Shown: piece after piece, positions 52,915 through 61,943 of the stretch | How positions within the stretch are numbered: position 1 is the first letter of the stretch | Layout of the letters: each line of letters starts with the position of its first letter | Assembly: GCF_000316575.1 (NCBI RefSeq) | Contig: NC_019682.1 | Location: 6,944,001-7,008,000 of the forward strand | Length of the DNA: 64,000 bases | Direction of reading: 5' to 3' | Source of the DNA: Calothrix sp. PCC 7507 | Lineage (GTDB): Bacteria; Cyanobacteriota; Cyanobacteriia; Cyanobacteriales; Nostocaceae | Program-made: the position numbers and the translations under genes | Notes under the pieces: model-generated | Database searches by the model: none | Told to the model about the DNA's origin: nothing | The model's input: only the letters and a program-made list of their open reading frames with translations

Positions 52915-54414
52915 ATGAACTTTATATCAATTTTCTACGGACTATTTTTGCTGAGTGTATTGGGAATTTATTGGTCTTTAGCACAACAGAAATTGCGCTT
53001 GTGGACGCTATTAATTGCTAGCCTTGTATTCTATGGATCTTTAAATATTCAATATATACCATTACTCCTAGCACTTACTTTTATTAACTTTCGTTTGGGC
53101 TTAGAAATAGGGAAAAATACTGCACCAGGAAAACATACTGTTGACTGGCGAACTTCTAACGAAGAGTGGCAATTTGCCCAAGTTGACTGGAATCTTCGCC
53201 GCTTGAAGCTGTTGTGGCTAGGCGTAACTCTGAATGTATTGCTACTACTAGGCTTTAAATATCTGCATCATGTCTTAAATTTTGCTGTTAATTTGTCAAC
53301 AGAATCACCTAATAGCGCTTTTAAATTGATTGCACCTTTGGGGATTTCATTTTTTACCTTTGAGTGCATTTCCTACCTAATTGATGTCTATCGCGGTGCG
53401 CCTGCTTCTGAGCAATTTCTCAAATTTGCGGCATACAAGCTATTTTTTGCCAAATTGATTTCAGGCCCAATTACCCGCTATCATCACTTAGCGGCTCAGT
53501 TTAATACACTGCAATTCCCTACTACTGATAAAGTGGCAGAAGGACTGTGGTTAATTTCTAGAGGTGCAGTCAAAAAAGGGATTTTGGCAGATCACCTGGG
53601 AATTTTTGTTGATTTATGTTTTGGTAATCTCCAAAGAGCAGGTAGCACTGATCTCTGGTTAGCCACATTTGCCTATGGCTTACAGCTTTATTTGGATTTC
53701 AACGGTTACGTAGACATTGCCCGTGGTAGTGCTTTGCTTTTCGGCTTAGTTTTACCTAACAATTTTGACTTTCCCTACTTTAGTACTAGTATTGCCGACT
53801 TCTGGCGACGTTGGCACATCACTCTCGGAGATTGGTTACGTAACTATATTTACTTTCCCTTGGGTGGTTCCCGCCAGGGATTGATGCGTACCTGCTGGAA
53901 TCTATTGGTTGTCATGCTAATCGCTGGTATTTGGCACGGATCGGCTTGGGGTTTTATTGTTTGGGGCATATTCCACGGGTTAGCTTTAGTGGCGCATAGA
54001 CTGACAGATGCAATCAGCGATCGCTTTGAGCGTCTAGAAAACTTCTGGCAAAACCCTCTAGGTGTAGTTATAGCTTGGTTGTTAACCCAACTGATGGTTT
54101 TTACCTCTTGGATCTGGTTCCGCTTACCAAACCTCCAAGATTCCTCTTTGGTATTTCAGCACCTCTGGGGACGGAATGCTGATGCTCAATTTGCTCAGAA
54201 GGTGTATGTAGAGGCTTTAAATATAAGTCAATACCAACTTGCTTGGATGCTAGGTGCTTTAGCCGCCCTTATGGCCACAGCCTATCTCTTTCATGGTCGG
54301 CTAAAAGTAGAATTCAACTGGCCCGTTAAGCTGGTCTTTGTGCCTTTCTGTTTATACGCAGTTTGGCTATTAGCCCCTGAAGGTAGTTTGCCCTACATTT
54401 ACTTTGATTTTTAG
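52915..54414 (+). CDS. MBOAT family membrane O-acyltransferase (AlgI/DltB-like)
   Basis: The protein has 499 residues with about ten membrane segments. The conserved block LYLDFNGYVDIARGSALLFG, FWRRWHITLGDWLRNYIYFPLGG (His301) and AGIWHGSAWGF (His341, the presumed catalytic histidine) is typical of AlgI-type MBOAT proteins. These move acyl groups across the membrane to a partner that transfers them to polysaccharide. The partner here is most likely the SGNH-domain protein just upstream. The heptamer array sits between them. Confidence 0.92.
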   Translation: MNFISIFYGLFLLSVLGIYWSLAQQKLRLWTLLIASLVFYGSLNIQYIPLLLALTFINFRLGLEIGKNTAPGKHTVDWRTSNEEWQFAQVDWNLRRLKLLWLGVTLNVLLLLGFKYLHHVLNFAVNLSTESPNSAFKLIAPLGISFFTFECISYLIDVYRGAPASEQFLKFAAYKLFFAKLISGPITRYHHLAAQFNTLQFPTTDKVAEGLWLISRGAVKKGILADHLGIFVDLCFGNLQRAGSTDLWLATFAYGLQLYLDFNGYVDIARGSALLFGLVLPNNFDFPYFSTSIADFWRRWHITLGDWLRNYIYFPLGGSRQGLMRTCWNLLVVMLIAGIWHGSAWGFIVWGIFHGLALVAHRLTDAISDRFERLENFWQNPLGVVIAWLLTQLMVFTSWIWFRLPNLQDSSLVFQHLWGRNADAQFAQKVYVEALNISQYQLAWMLGALAALMATAYLFHGRLKVEFNWPVKLVFVPFCLYAVWLLAPEGSLPYIYFDF

Positions 54415-54497
54415 AAAGTCATCGTCTACAGTCAAAAAAAAATATAAGTAAATCTAATCGTCACTGAGAAATAAATAAACTGAAAAATAAATAATTT

Positions 54498-54518
54498 AAC
54501 TTAAAGTCATGTTAAGTT
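54498..54518. promoter_or_regulatory. Inverted repeat in the psbA upstream region
   Basis: AACTTAA (54498-54504) and TTAAGTT (54512-54518) are perfect 7-bp arms around AGTCATG, 67 bases before the psbA ATG. The surrounding 170 bases are very AT-rich and should hold the promoter. A regulator binding site is possible, but none is assigned. Confidence 0.35.
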
Positions 54519-54585
54519 TAGTAATACAGGAAAGAAAGTAATTTCACCTGATTCATTTTTAATAACCCATAGCACTCATAAAACA

Positions 54586-55668
54586 ATGACAACCACCTTA
54601 CAACAGCGCAGCAGCGCTAACGTATGGGATCGTTTTTGCGAGTGGATCACCAGCACCGAAAACCGGATTTATGTCGGTTGGTTCGGCGTATTGATGATCC
54701 CCACCTTGCTAGCCGCAACCGTTTGTTTCACCATCGCCTTCATTGCAGCACCCCCTGTAGACATAGATGGTATCCGTGAACCAGTAGCAGGTTCCTTAAT
54801 CTACGGAAACAACATCATCTCCGGAGCAGTAGTTCCATCCTCCAACGCCATCGGCTTACACTTCTACCCAATCTGGGAAGCAGCTTCCTTAGACGAGTGG
54901 TTGTACAACGGCGGACCTTACCAACTAGTAGTATTCCACTTCCTGATCGGATGTGCTTGCTACCTAGGTCGTCAGTGGGAATTGTCTTTCCGTTTAGGAA
55001 TGCGTCCTTGGATCTGCGTAGCATACAGCGCGCCTCTAGCGTCTGCAGCAGCAGTATTCTTGATCTACCCCATCGGTCAAGGTTCATTCTCCGACGGTAT
55101 GCCCTTGGGTATATCCGGCACATTCAACTTCATGATCGTGTTCCAAGCAGAACACAACATCTTGATGCACCCCTTCCACATGTTGGGAGTAGCAGGTGTG
55201 TTCGGTGGTTCATTGTTCTCTGCAATGCACGGTTCTTTGGTAACATCTTCCTTAGTTCGTGAAACCACCGAAACCGAATCCTTGAACTACGGTTACAAGT
55301 TCGGACAAGAAGAAGAAACCTACAACATCGTTGCAGCCCACGGCTACTTCGGTCGCTTAATCTTCCAATACGCATCATTCAACAACAGCCGTTCACTGCA
55401 CTTCTTGCTCGCAGCATGGCCAGTAGTTGGTATCTGGTTCACAGCTTTGGGTGTCAGCACAATGGCGTTCAACTTGAACGGATTCAACTTCAACCAATCA
55501 GTAATTGATTCTCAAGGTCGCGTCATCGCTACTTGGGCTGATGTGATCAACCGCGCTAACCTGGGTATGGAAGTGATGCACGAGCGTAACGCTCACAACT
55601 TCCCCCTAGATTTGGCTGCTGGTGATGTTGCTCCTGTGGCTCTGACTGCTCCTGCTATCAACGGTTAA
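54586..55668 (+). CDS. psbA: Photosystem II D1 protein
   Basis: The protein has 360 residues. It is the reaction-centre subunit that binds P680, pheophytin, QB and the Mn4CaO5 cluster in the thylakoid membrane. Ligands are in place: Tyr161, Asp170, Glu189, His190, His198, His215, Phe255, Ser264, His272, His332, Glu333, His337, Asp342 and Ala344. The 16-residue tail after Ala344 would be removed by the CtpA protease. Residue 130 is Gln, the form typical of the D1:1 (low-light) isoform; high-light isoforms have Glu. Upstream lies an AT-rich leader, downstream a terminator. Other psbA copies are expected elsewhere in the genome. Confidence 0.98.
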   Translation: MTTTLQQRSSANVWDRFCEWITSTENRIYVGWFGVLMIPTLLAATVCFTIAFIAAPPVDIDGIREPVAGSLIYGNNIISGAVVPSSNAIGLHFYPIWEAASLDEWLYNGGPYQLVVFHFLIGCACYLGRQWELSFRLGMRPWICVAYSAPLASAAAVFLIYPIGQGSFSDGMPLGISGTFNFMIVFQAEHNILMHPFHMLGVAGVFGGSLFSAMHGSLVTSSLVRETTETESLNYGYKFGQEEETYNIVAAHGYFGRLIFQYASFNNSRSLHFLLAAWPVVGIWFTALGVSTMAFNLNGFNFNQSVIDSQGRVIATWADVINRANLGMEVMHERNAHNFPLDLAAGDVAPVALTAPAING

Positions 55669-55693
55669 TTTTTAACTGCATCATAGCTTAGAT

Positions 55694-55727
55694 AAAAAGC
55701 GCCTCCCGGTAACGGGGGGCGTTTTTT
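55694..55727 (+). terminator. psbA terminator
   Basis: GCGCCTCCCG and CGGGGGGCG form a G/C-rich stem (G-U pairs allowed) with loop GTAA, preceded by As and followed by TTTTTT. It starts about 25 bases after the psbA stop codon. Confidence 0.88.
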
Positions 55728-55839
55728 ATGTTGTAACTTCCCTATTTCGCGTATCGTCCGCAGCGTACCTGTTGATGAGACAATAAACGAGATATGAAGC
55801 TTGCGTTGTGTTGCTTCCAGCCCAAAGGAATCTGTAGAA

Positions 55840-56385
55840 ATGTGGAAACGAATTGCATTGATTTTGCTATTAGTGTTGAGCTTCAGCGTGAGTAATACCG
55901 ATGTAGCGATCGCCGCTGGACTTAAAAGCTTTGTCAACACTATTGATGGCTATCAGTTCTTATATCCTAATGGCTGGGTGCAAGTTAAAGTTGCCAACGG
56001 CCCCGATGTTGTGTTTCATGATTTGATTGAAGTCAGTGAAAATGTCTCTGTAGTAATTAGTCCCGTTCCCGGAGGCAAAACTTTGACAGAATTGGGGACA
56101 CCAACAGAAGTTGGATATAAATTGGGTAAGGTGGCTCTCGCACCAACAGACTCTGGACGTACCGCTGAATTAGTCAATGCCTTGGAGCGGGAATCTGACG
56201 GTAAAAAATACTATATATTAGAGTATTTAGTTAAACTACCCGATAAACAAGAGCGACACAACGTCGCTAGTGTCGCTGTTAGCCGTGGTAAACTTTTCAC
56301 CTTCAACGCCTCGATTCCCGAAAAACGTTGGCAGAGAGTAAAACAGATTATTGATCAGGCAGTCATTTCATTCTCGGTGTATTAA
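55840..56385 (+). CDS. PsbP-domain protein
   Basis: The protein has 181 residues from ATG 55840, with an AAAGGA site about 10 bases upstream; the longer frame starting at TTG 55801 is less likely. The signal peptide is MWKRIALILLLVLSFSVSNTDVAIA, cleaved before AGLKS. The mature part (GYQFLYPNGWVQVKV, VVFHDLIEVSENVSVVI, ERESDGKKYYILEY, SRGKLFTFNASIPEKRW) is a PsbP fold, a lumenal assembly or stability factor of photosystem II. A lipobox cysteine, present in some CyanoP proteins, is not seen here. Its place just after psbA fits the photosystem II role. Confidence 0.85.
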   Translation: MWKRIALILLLVLSFSVSNTDVAIAAGLKSFVNTIDGYQFLYPNGWVQVKVANGPDVVFHDLIEVSENVSVVISPVPGGKTLTELGTPTEVGYKLGKVALAPTDSGRTAELVNALERESDGKKYYILEYLVKLPDKQERHNVASVAVSRGKLFTFNASIPEKRWQRVKQIIDQAVISFSVY

Positions 56386-56390
56386 ATTCA

Positions 56391-56424
56391 GTGAACAGTT
56401 ATCTGTTGTTTGATAACTGTTCAC
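56391..56424. repeat. Hairpin of heptamer units after the PsbP gene
   Basis: GTGAACAGTTATC (56391-56403) and GATAACTGTTCAC (56412-56424) are perfect 13-bp arms. More ACTGTTAACTGATAA units follow to 56445. It may act as a terminator-like structure, but no T-run follows directly. Confidence 0.6.
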
Positions 56425-56451
56425 TGATAACTGTTAACTGATAATTTTGTT

Positions 56452-57045
56452 ATGGGAATTTCCCCTTTTATACTTGCTTCCGCTTCCCCAGCACGACGGA
56501 AATTGTTGCAAACTGTTGGTATTGAACCGATAGTCTATCCTAGTGATTTTGATGAGTCGCAAATCCAAATCGATGAACCTGGTCAATTGGTGCAAACTCT
56601 CGCCCAGCATAAAGCAGAAACTGTAGCCCCACAGTTTGCATCAGGTTTAATCATGGGTTGTGATTCAGTTTTGGCTCTGAATGGCGAGATTTATGGTAAG
56701 CCAGCAGACACATCAGAAGCGATCGCCCGTTGGCAGATCATGCAAGGTAATGTCGGTGACTTATACACAGGTCATGTTTTGATCGACCTGGATAAAAACC
56801 GCACCTTAGTCAAGTGTCAAGTGACAAGGGTGTATTTTGCTCAAATGAGCGATCGCACCATTCAAGCCTATGTAGCCACTGGTGAACCCCTCACATGTGC
56901 CGGTGCTTTTGCCCTGGAAGGTTTTGGTAGCCTATTTGTGGAAAAAATTGACGGTTGTCACAGTAATGTAATTGGACTCAGTTTGCCTCTACTGCGCCAA
57001 ATGCTGGCAGAATTGGGATATGATGTCACGGATTTTTGGCAATAG
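56452..57045 (+). CDS. maf: Maf family nucleoside triphosphate pyrophosphatase
   Basis: The protein has 197 residues. The N-terminal [14 protein letters not shown] and [16 protein letters not shown] motifs, and [13 protein letters not shown] near the end, are diagnostic of Maf/YhdE proteins, which hydrolyse non-canonical or pyrimidine nucleotides as house-cleaning enzymes. The start at ATG 56452 is unambiguous. It lies between heptamer-repeat spacers and is co-directional with the PsbP-domain gene and pcyA. Confidence 0.93.
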   Translation: MGISPFILASASPARRKLLQTVGIEPIVYPSDFDESQIQIDEPGQLVQTLAQHKAETVAPQFASGLIMGCDSVLALNGEIYGKPADTSEAIARWQIMQGNVGDLYTGHVLIDLDKNRTLVKCQVTRVYFAQMSDRTIQAYVATGEPLTCAGAFALEGFGSLFVEKIDGCHSNVIGLSLPLLRQMLAELGYDVTDFWQ

Positions 57046-57085
57046 TCATTGGTCATTTGTCATTGGTCAACCGTCACCAGTCATT
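57044..57085. repeat. Heptamer repeats between maf and pcyA
   Basis: GTCATTGGTCATTTGTCATTG-like units beginning at the maf stop codon, followed by CAACCGTCACCAGTCA. Confidence 0.7.
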
Positions 57086-57109
57086 TTTCCCCATTCCCTA
57101 ACTAAGAAT

Positions 57110-57847
57110 ATGTCATTTACTTCCACTCCCTCCCTGCGAGAGCAACAACACCCTTTAATTCGTCAGCTAGCTGATAGTATTGAAGCTGCTTGGCATCAGC
57201 ACTTAGATTTGTCTCCCTACAATTTACCTGCTGAGTTGGGGTATGTGGAAGGTAGATTAGAGGGGGAGAAACTGACAATTGAAAACCGCTGCTACCAAAC
57301 ACCCCAATTTCGCAAAATGCACTTGGAACTAGCGAAAGTGGGGAATATGCTTGACATTTTGCACTGCGTTATGTTTCCTCGTCCAGAATATAACCTGCCG
57401 ATGTTTGGTTGTGATTTAGTGGGTGGTAGAGGTCAAATTAGTGCAGCGATCGCTGACCTTTCCCCAGTAAATTCCGAGCGGACTTTACCAGAGTTGTATA
57501 CTTCCACACTGACAGCACTACAACCAGTCAACTTTTCTCAACCACGTGAATTACCTGAATGGGGACATATCTTCTCTGACTTTTGCATCTTTGTGCGCCC
57601 CGGTTCCCCAGAAGAAGAAACGATATTTCTCAAACGGGTGCGGGAATTTTTAGACATTCATTGCACTCAGGCGATCGCTTCTCATCCTGTTTCACCTGAA
57701 CAAGTGGCGCAAATTCTGGCTGGACAACGCAACTACTGCACCCAACAACAGCAAAACGATAAAACCCGTCGTGTACTAGAAAAAGCCTTCGGCACAGATT
57801 GGGCAGAAAATTACATGACCACAGTTTTGTTTGACCTACCAGCTTAA
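57110..57847 (+). CDS. pcyA: Phycocyanobilin:ferredoxin oxidoreductase
   Basis: PcyA reduces biliverdin IX-alpha to phycocyanobilin, the chromophore of phycobilisomes and phytochromes, using ferredoxin. The product is 245 residues from ATG 57110; the frame that starts earlier at 56972 overlaps maf and is rejected. Family residues are visible: Glu73 (HLELAK), His85 ([14 protein letters not shown]) and Asp102 (GCDLVGG), corresponding to the catalytic Glu76, His88 and Asp105 of the Synechocystis enzyme by an offset of three. The C-terminal [14 protein letters not shown] is also typical. Confidence 0.95.
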   Translation: MSFTSTPSLREQQHPLIRQLADSIEAAWHQHLDLSPYNLPAELGYVEGRLEGEKLTIENRCYQTPQFRKMHLELAKVGNMLDILHCVMFPRPEYNLPMFGCDLVGGRGQISAAIADLSPVNSERTLPELYTSTLTALQPVNFSQPRELPEWGHIFSDFCIFVRPGSPEEETIFLKRVREFLDIHCTQAIASHPVSPEQVAQILAGQRNYCTQQQQNDKTRRVLEKAFGTDWAENYMTTVLFDLPA

Positions 57848-57872
57848 ATTAAAAGAATTTTATCAAGAGTAG

Positions 57873-57892
57873 AGACGCGATTCATCGCGTCT
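57873..57892. repeat. Perfect 20-bp palindrome AGACGCGAT/ATCGCGTCT
   Basis: The two 9-base arms are perfect and separated by TC. It lies 26 bases past the pcyA stop. The arm sequence echoes the TCGCGTCT stretches in the kinase copies. Confidence 0.75.
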
Positions 57893-58403
57893 GTCAAGAG
57901 TCATTTGTGAAGGTTATTATCCTCCTCATTTCCCTTATTCCCCTCATCTGCTCATCTGTAGGCTCTGTTACGTTTTCCAGCAACTGATGAATGTAGAATT
58001 CATTTAACTAGAGTTTGATGGAGTTAAAAAACAGTAGTAGGCAGAACAGCTAAATCTTTGGAGCAAATATCCAAAGACGCTTTGCTGTCTCAGTAGATGT
58101 CAGCAACAATATTTGTTCACAGGTTGACCAGAAAATTAAGGAAAATATGATGTTAAATATGCTCTATTTGATAAATATTTTTTGCTATTGCTGAATTGGA
58201 GCATGAATGATTCAAAATCATTGTATAAAAGCACAAACCCTCAATCTTTAATCTTTTTGTCTGTGTGATATTTTCGCACAATCGACGTACCTCTCAAAGA
58301 CTTCATCAGCGTTAAGGCAATAGTTTTGACATACTGCAATTATCTTCAAAACCACAAACGCCTTAATTACAGTTTTTTCAGTAGTAATCTCATCGGCATT
58401 TAA

Positions 58404-58432
58404 TAGGAATCCTATTTGATTTTTGAACAAAT
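58404..58432. repeat. Dispersed TAGGAATCC repeat, copy B
   Basis: TAGGAATCCTATTTGATTTT followed by TGAACAAAT; the closest match is 41877-41905. Confidence 0.7.
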
Positions 58433-58468
58433 CTAAGTATTGGTTTGTCAGGATAATTGTGAGGGTTT

Positions 58469-58517
58469 GTAGTAAGCACTTTAGTGCTTAAAAAACAAGG
58501 ACTAAAGTTATTACTAC
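58469..58517. repeat. Palindromic element with GTAGTAA ends
   Basis: GTAGTAA (58469-58475) and TTACTAC (58511-58517) are the ends. Inside are AGCACT/AGTGCT and ACTTTAGT/ACTAAAGT arms that offer alternative foldings. Confidence 0.65.
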
Positions 58518-58815
58518 GAACTTAACTTACCCATCAATTTAAACTTGACATATTAGTATCTGTAGATTGGGCATTGCCCAACGCCACTTGCTTTAAACCG
58601 AGGAAACCGTCCAACGCAGTGGCTCTCCTACGTGTAGTTCAAAAATCAAAGCGGACTGCTTAGTTAACTGTTTGTCAACTGTCAACAAAGAGAAATGATT
58701 GATTGTGCAATGAATTAGCGTTTTAGCTTACAGGATCATTAAACTCTAAGGACTCGCCTCAATCAGCTAAATTTATCTCACCAGAATTACCAAAGCATTT
58801 ATTCCGTGGGGTAGT

Positions 58816-58855
58816 ACGAGTAGAACCTAGAAGTATCTGTAGATACGATACTCGT
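58816..58855. repeat. Nested hairpin ACGAGTA/TACTCGT
   Basis: Outer arms are at 58816-58822 and 58849-58855. The inner arms GTATC (58833-58837) and GATAC (58842-58846) flank TGTA. No T-run follows. Confidence 0.6.
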
Positions 58856-58931
58856 TTCCATAACAGGTGATGTCAAAGCCATCTATTACTAAAGCATCTA
58901 CTAACTTATCATCTCATATTCAAGTTAGTCA

Positions 58932-58949
58932 TAGGAATCCGATTTGATT
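58932..58949. repeat. Dispersed TAGGAATCC repeat, copy C (short)
   Basis: TAGGAATCCGATTTGATT; similarity to the other two copies stops after this. Confidence 0.65.
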
Positions 58950-59126
58950 CCTAAACTTACTCATAAATACAGAGCAATCTTAACAGGAAAGAACGGAAAT
59001 AGAGGACTAGGTCATTTACCAATTAACAATTATCAGCCTACGCGACAGTAACAGTATTCAAGCAGTTATGAGATAACTTGCTTTTTTACTTCCATCAGCA
59101 CAATTCAGATAAATAGGCAACATACC

Positions 59127-60545
59127 ATGTCAAGGGTGACTGAGAAGCCAAAGTTAAGGGAACAGCCACTTGATCAACCTAAGATTTGGTGGAGTATTGC
59201 TGTAGCCATACCCATAGTAATTGCCGCTGGGGTATTGGGTACAGCCAAAGTTGAGCAGTTGAGAAAGCTGACTTCGTCCATACCCATGAGGCCAGTTGCT
59301 AACAGTGTTAGCGCTGTAGGACGTTTGGAACCACGGGGAGAAGTGATTAAATTATCTGCTCCTGTAGGAGGAATACAGTCAGCGTCACGAGTTCAGCAAC
59401 TCCTAGTTAAAGAGGGAGACAAGGTAAAGCAAGATCAGGTGATTGCAGTCTTGGATAATCATGATACCCAAGCAGCTGCAGTGGAAGAAGCAAAAGCAAA
59501 ACTGCAAGAAACCCGTGCTAATTTAGCGCAAGTCAGGGCTGGTTCACCCAGAGATATCCAAGCCCAATCATCTGTAATTGCTCGCCTCAAAGCTCAGTTA
59601 AAAGGGGAAAGGGATGCTCAACAAGCAACGATCGCTCGTATCGCCGCCCAATTAAGTGCGGAAAAAATCGCGCAACAAGCAGGAGTTAATCGACTAGAAG
59701 CTGAACTACTAGGACAAAAAGATACTTTAAGAGCAACCTTGTCTCGAATACAGGCTGAACAACGTAACGCCAGCGTCGATGCTCGACGTTATGAGATGTT
59801 GTACAAAGAAGGTGCTATTTCCCAACAGGAACGGGACAGAAGACGGCTGAATGCAGAGACTGCTAATCAGCAGGTTGTCGAAAGCCAAGCCTCTCTAAAA
59901 CAAGCAACTGCAACTCTCCGACAGCAAGTTGCTGAGGCTAGAGCCAACCAGGTAAAAACTTTAGCAACTTTGCAACAACAGCTAATCGAAGCCAAAGTTA
60001 CCCGCGACAAAACCATAGCCACTTTAGACAGACAAATCGACGAAGAAAAAGCCAAACTGAGCAGACTTTTAGAAGTGCGTCCCACCGATATGCAAATGGC
60101 CCAAGCTCAAGTTAGCAATGCGATCGCCACAATTAGAAAAGCTCAAGCCGAATTAAGGTTGAGCTACGTTAAAGCACCAACCAACGGTGAAATTTTGAAA
60201 ATTCACACCAAATCAGGAGAAGCCATCAACCAAATGGGAATCGCTGAGATTGGACAAACCGATCAAATGATCGTCATCGCGGAAGTTGCTGAAGACAGTA
60301 TTGGTAGAGTGCGTCTCGGTCAAAATGCTACTGTCACTAGTGACAATGGGGCATTTAATGGAGAATTGAAAGGCACAGTCACAGAAATCGGTAGAAAAAT
60401 TGGCAAAAAAGATGTGCTGAATACAGATCCAGCCGCAGATGTAGATGCCAGAGTTGTAGAAGTCAAAATCGCCCTAACTAGAGAAGATAGCCAAAAAGTA
60501 GCAGGTTTAACCTACGCCAAGGTGGTTATTGATATTAATATCTAA
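59127..60545 (+). CDS. devB: DevB-family membrane fusion protein
   Basis: The protein has 472 residues. A short cytoplasmic start is followed by one membrane segment (about 22-42, WWSIAVAIPIVIAAGVLG). The lipoyl-like half GRLEPRGEVIKLSAPVGG, a very long coiled coil (about 115-330, Gln/Ala/Arg-rich) and the second beta half (LRLSYVKAPTNGEILKIHTKSGEAI, VAEDSIGRVRLGQNA) are typical of HlyD/DevB adaptors. With the following permease and ATPase it would form a DevBCA-type exporter that works with a TolC-like outer membrane channel. Nostoc genomes have several DevBCA sets; whether this one is the heterocyst glycolipid exporter or a paralogue is not shown. Confidence 0.9.
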   Translation: MSRVTEKPKLREQPLDQPKIWWSIAVAIPIVIAAGVLGTAKVEQLRKLTSSIPMRPVANSVSAVGRLEPRGEVIKLSAPVGGIQSASRVQQLLVKEGDKVKQDQVIAVLDNHDTQAAAVEEAKAKLQETRANLAQVRAGSPRDIQAQSSVIARLKAQLKGERDAQQATIARIAAQLSAEKIAQQAGVNRLEAELLGQKDTLRATLSRIQAEQRNASVDARRYEMLYKEGAISQQERDRRRLNAETANQQVVESQASLKQATATLRQQVAEARANQVKTLATLQQQLIEAKVTRDKTIATLDRQIDEEKAKLSRLLEVRPTDMQMAQAQVSNAIATIRKAQAELRLSYVKAPTNGEILKIHTKSGEAINQMGIAEIGQTDQMIVIAEVAEDSIGRVRLGQNATVTSDNGAFNGELKGTVTEIGRKIGKKDVLNTDPAADVDARVVEVKIALTREDSQKVAGLTYAKVVIDINI

Positions 60546-60593
60546 TTCAATCTTCGATAATCGCGAATGGGAGCAGGGGAAGAAGATTCTTAA

Positions 60594-60642
60594 CTTTTGA
60601 CTCTTGACTCTTGACTTTTGACTTTTGACTCTTGAGTTTTGA
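60594..60642. repeat. Heptamer repeat array (TTTTGAC/TCTTGAC)
   Basis: Seven tandem units fill the gap between the devB-type and devC-type genes, ending at the last bases before the ATG at 60646. Confidence 0.85.
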
Positions 60643-60645
60643 CCA

Positions 60646-61797
60646 ATGACTAAAATCCCCCTATCATGGCTACAACTTACACGAGAAAAAACTCGCCTAG
60701 CAGTGGCTCTAGCAGGAATTGGGTTTGCCGATATTTTGATGTTTATGCAGCTCGGCTTTCGAGATGCTTTGTATTATAGTAACGTCCGCATACACTCTAG
60801 CTTGCAAGGTGACATTGTTTTAATCAACAGTCAATCTAATGCTGTTTTATCAATGCGAAGCTTTTCCCAGAGGCGTTTATATAAAGCTTTAGAGTTACCA
60901 GCAGTAGAATCAGTACATCCTATATATTTAGACTATACAGCCTGGAAAAATCCTGTTACAGGTCGTCCTCGTAGTATTCTGATTTTTGGGATTAACCCGG
61001 AAGTTAATCTATTTAACTTACCTGGAGTTCAAGAAAATCTAGATAAACTTAAACTCCCTGATGTAGTTTTATTTGACAGTTCTTCTAGGGTTGAATATGG
61101 ACCAATTGCTACTGACTTTACTCAAGGTAAAACTGTCACAGCCGAAGTGCGAAGAAGGAAAATTAAAGTAGCAGGATTATTTACTTTAGGCGCATCATTT
61201 GGAGCAGATGGTAATTTAATTACTAGTGATGTTAACTTTTTTAGGATATTCAGCAACCGTCAGCGTGGCTTAATTGATATTGGTTTGATTAAATTAAAAC
61301 CAGGAGCTAATTTAGCTGCTGCTACGCAAGATTTAAAAAATTACCTGCCTAGAGAAGTAACCGTTTTAACTAAGCAGGAATTTATTGACTTTGAGCGTAA
61401 TTATTGGGCAAGTAGTACAGCGATTGGATTTATTTTCACATTAGGAACAATCATGGGTTTTATTGTGGGAACTGTGATTGTCTATCAAATCCTTTATACA
61501 GAAGTTGCTGACCACTTGGCTGAATATGCAACTCTAAAAGCAATAGGATATACACAAGGATATTTGTTATCTGTTATCTTACAAGAAGCTTTGTTATTAG
61601 CAGTTGTGGGATATCTTCCTGGATTTACTTCCGCTCTAATTTTATATAAAATGGCTAGAGACGCTACACTTTTGCCAGTTTTTATGAGCTTTAGTCGCGC
61701 TTTTATGGTACTAATATTGACGATTATTATGTGCTTTATTTCTGGTGCTATTGCTGTACGTAAATTACGTTCTGCCGACCCAGCAGATATATTTTAG
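60646..61797 (+). CDS. devC: DevC-family ABC exporter permease
   Basis: The protein has 383 residues. One membrane segment lies at the N-terminus (LAVALAGIGFADILMFMQLGF), a large periplasmic domain follows, then three more segments from about residue 260 (IGFIFTLGTIMGFIVGTVIVY; LLSVILQEALLLAVVGYLPG; FMVLILTIIMCFISGAIAV). This FtsX/MacB-like topology with the C-terminal KLRSADPADIF is characteristic of DevC. It pairs with the DevB-like adaptor and DevA-like ATPase on either side. The only sequence between devB and devC is the heptamer array. Confidence 0.92.
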   Translation: MTKIPLSWLQLTREKTRLAVALAGIGFADILMFMQLGFRDALYYSNVRIHSSLQGDIVLINSQSNAVLSMRSFSQRRLYKALELPAVESVHPIYLDYTAWKNPVTGRPRSILIFGINPEVNLFNLPGVQENLDKLKLPDVVLFDSSSRVEYGPIATDFTQGKTVTAEVRRRKIKVAGLFTLGASFGADGNLITSDVNFFRIFSNRQRGLIDIGLIKLKPGANLAAATQDLKNYLPREVTVLTKQEFIDFERNYWASSTAIGFIFTLGTIMGFIVGTVIVYQILYTEVADHLAEYATLKAIGYTQGYLLSVILQEALLLAVVGYLPGFTSALILYKMARDATLLPVFMSFSRAFMVLILTIIMCFISGAIAVRKLRSADPADIF

Positions 61798-61943
61798 TTA
61801 AATATGAACAATATACAATCATCAACTAAAGATAAACTATGAGTAATTATCAATGTTCATAATTTATTATTTATGAATAAGCAATGATAACTCCTTAGGG
61901 TACTACGGTTACATCTCAGCACTGATAACTTATAGCTACTCAC

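Larger units (their letters stand above)
57848..59126. other. 1.28-kb spacer with repeats, no convincing gene
   Basis: No frame here looks real; the longest (58248-58430, - strand) reads through a dispersed repeat. The space holds palindromes at 57873-57892, 58469-58517, 58816-58855 and about 58588-58630 (GCCACT...AGTGGC), and two TAGGAATCC repeats. The promoter of the devBCA-type operon should lie in the last 150 bases; I see no clear NtcA site. Confidence 0.6.

Noticed and set aside
54815-55378. Long frames on both strands inside psbA
   Set aside because: They arise from the strong codon bias of psbA and encode Arg/Ser-rich text unlike any protein.
56972-57109. Longer N-terminus of PcyA
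   Set aside because: It overlaps maf in another frame and runs through heptamer repeats; ATG 57110 gives the family's usual length.
58248-58430. 60-codon frame in the spacer before the devB-type gene
   Set aside because: Its first residues come from the dispersed TAGGAATCC repeat, and nothing else supports coding.
59041-59126. NtcA-type GTA-N8-TAC site before the devB-type gene
   Set aside because: The nearest candidate (GTAACAGTATTC) has wrong spacing.
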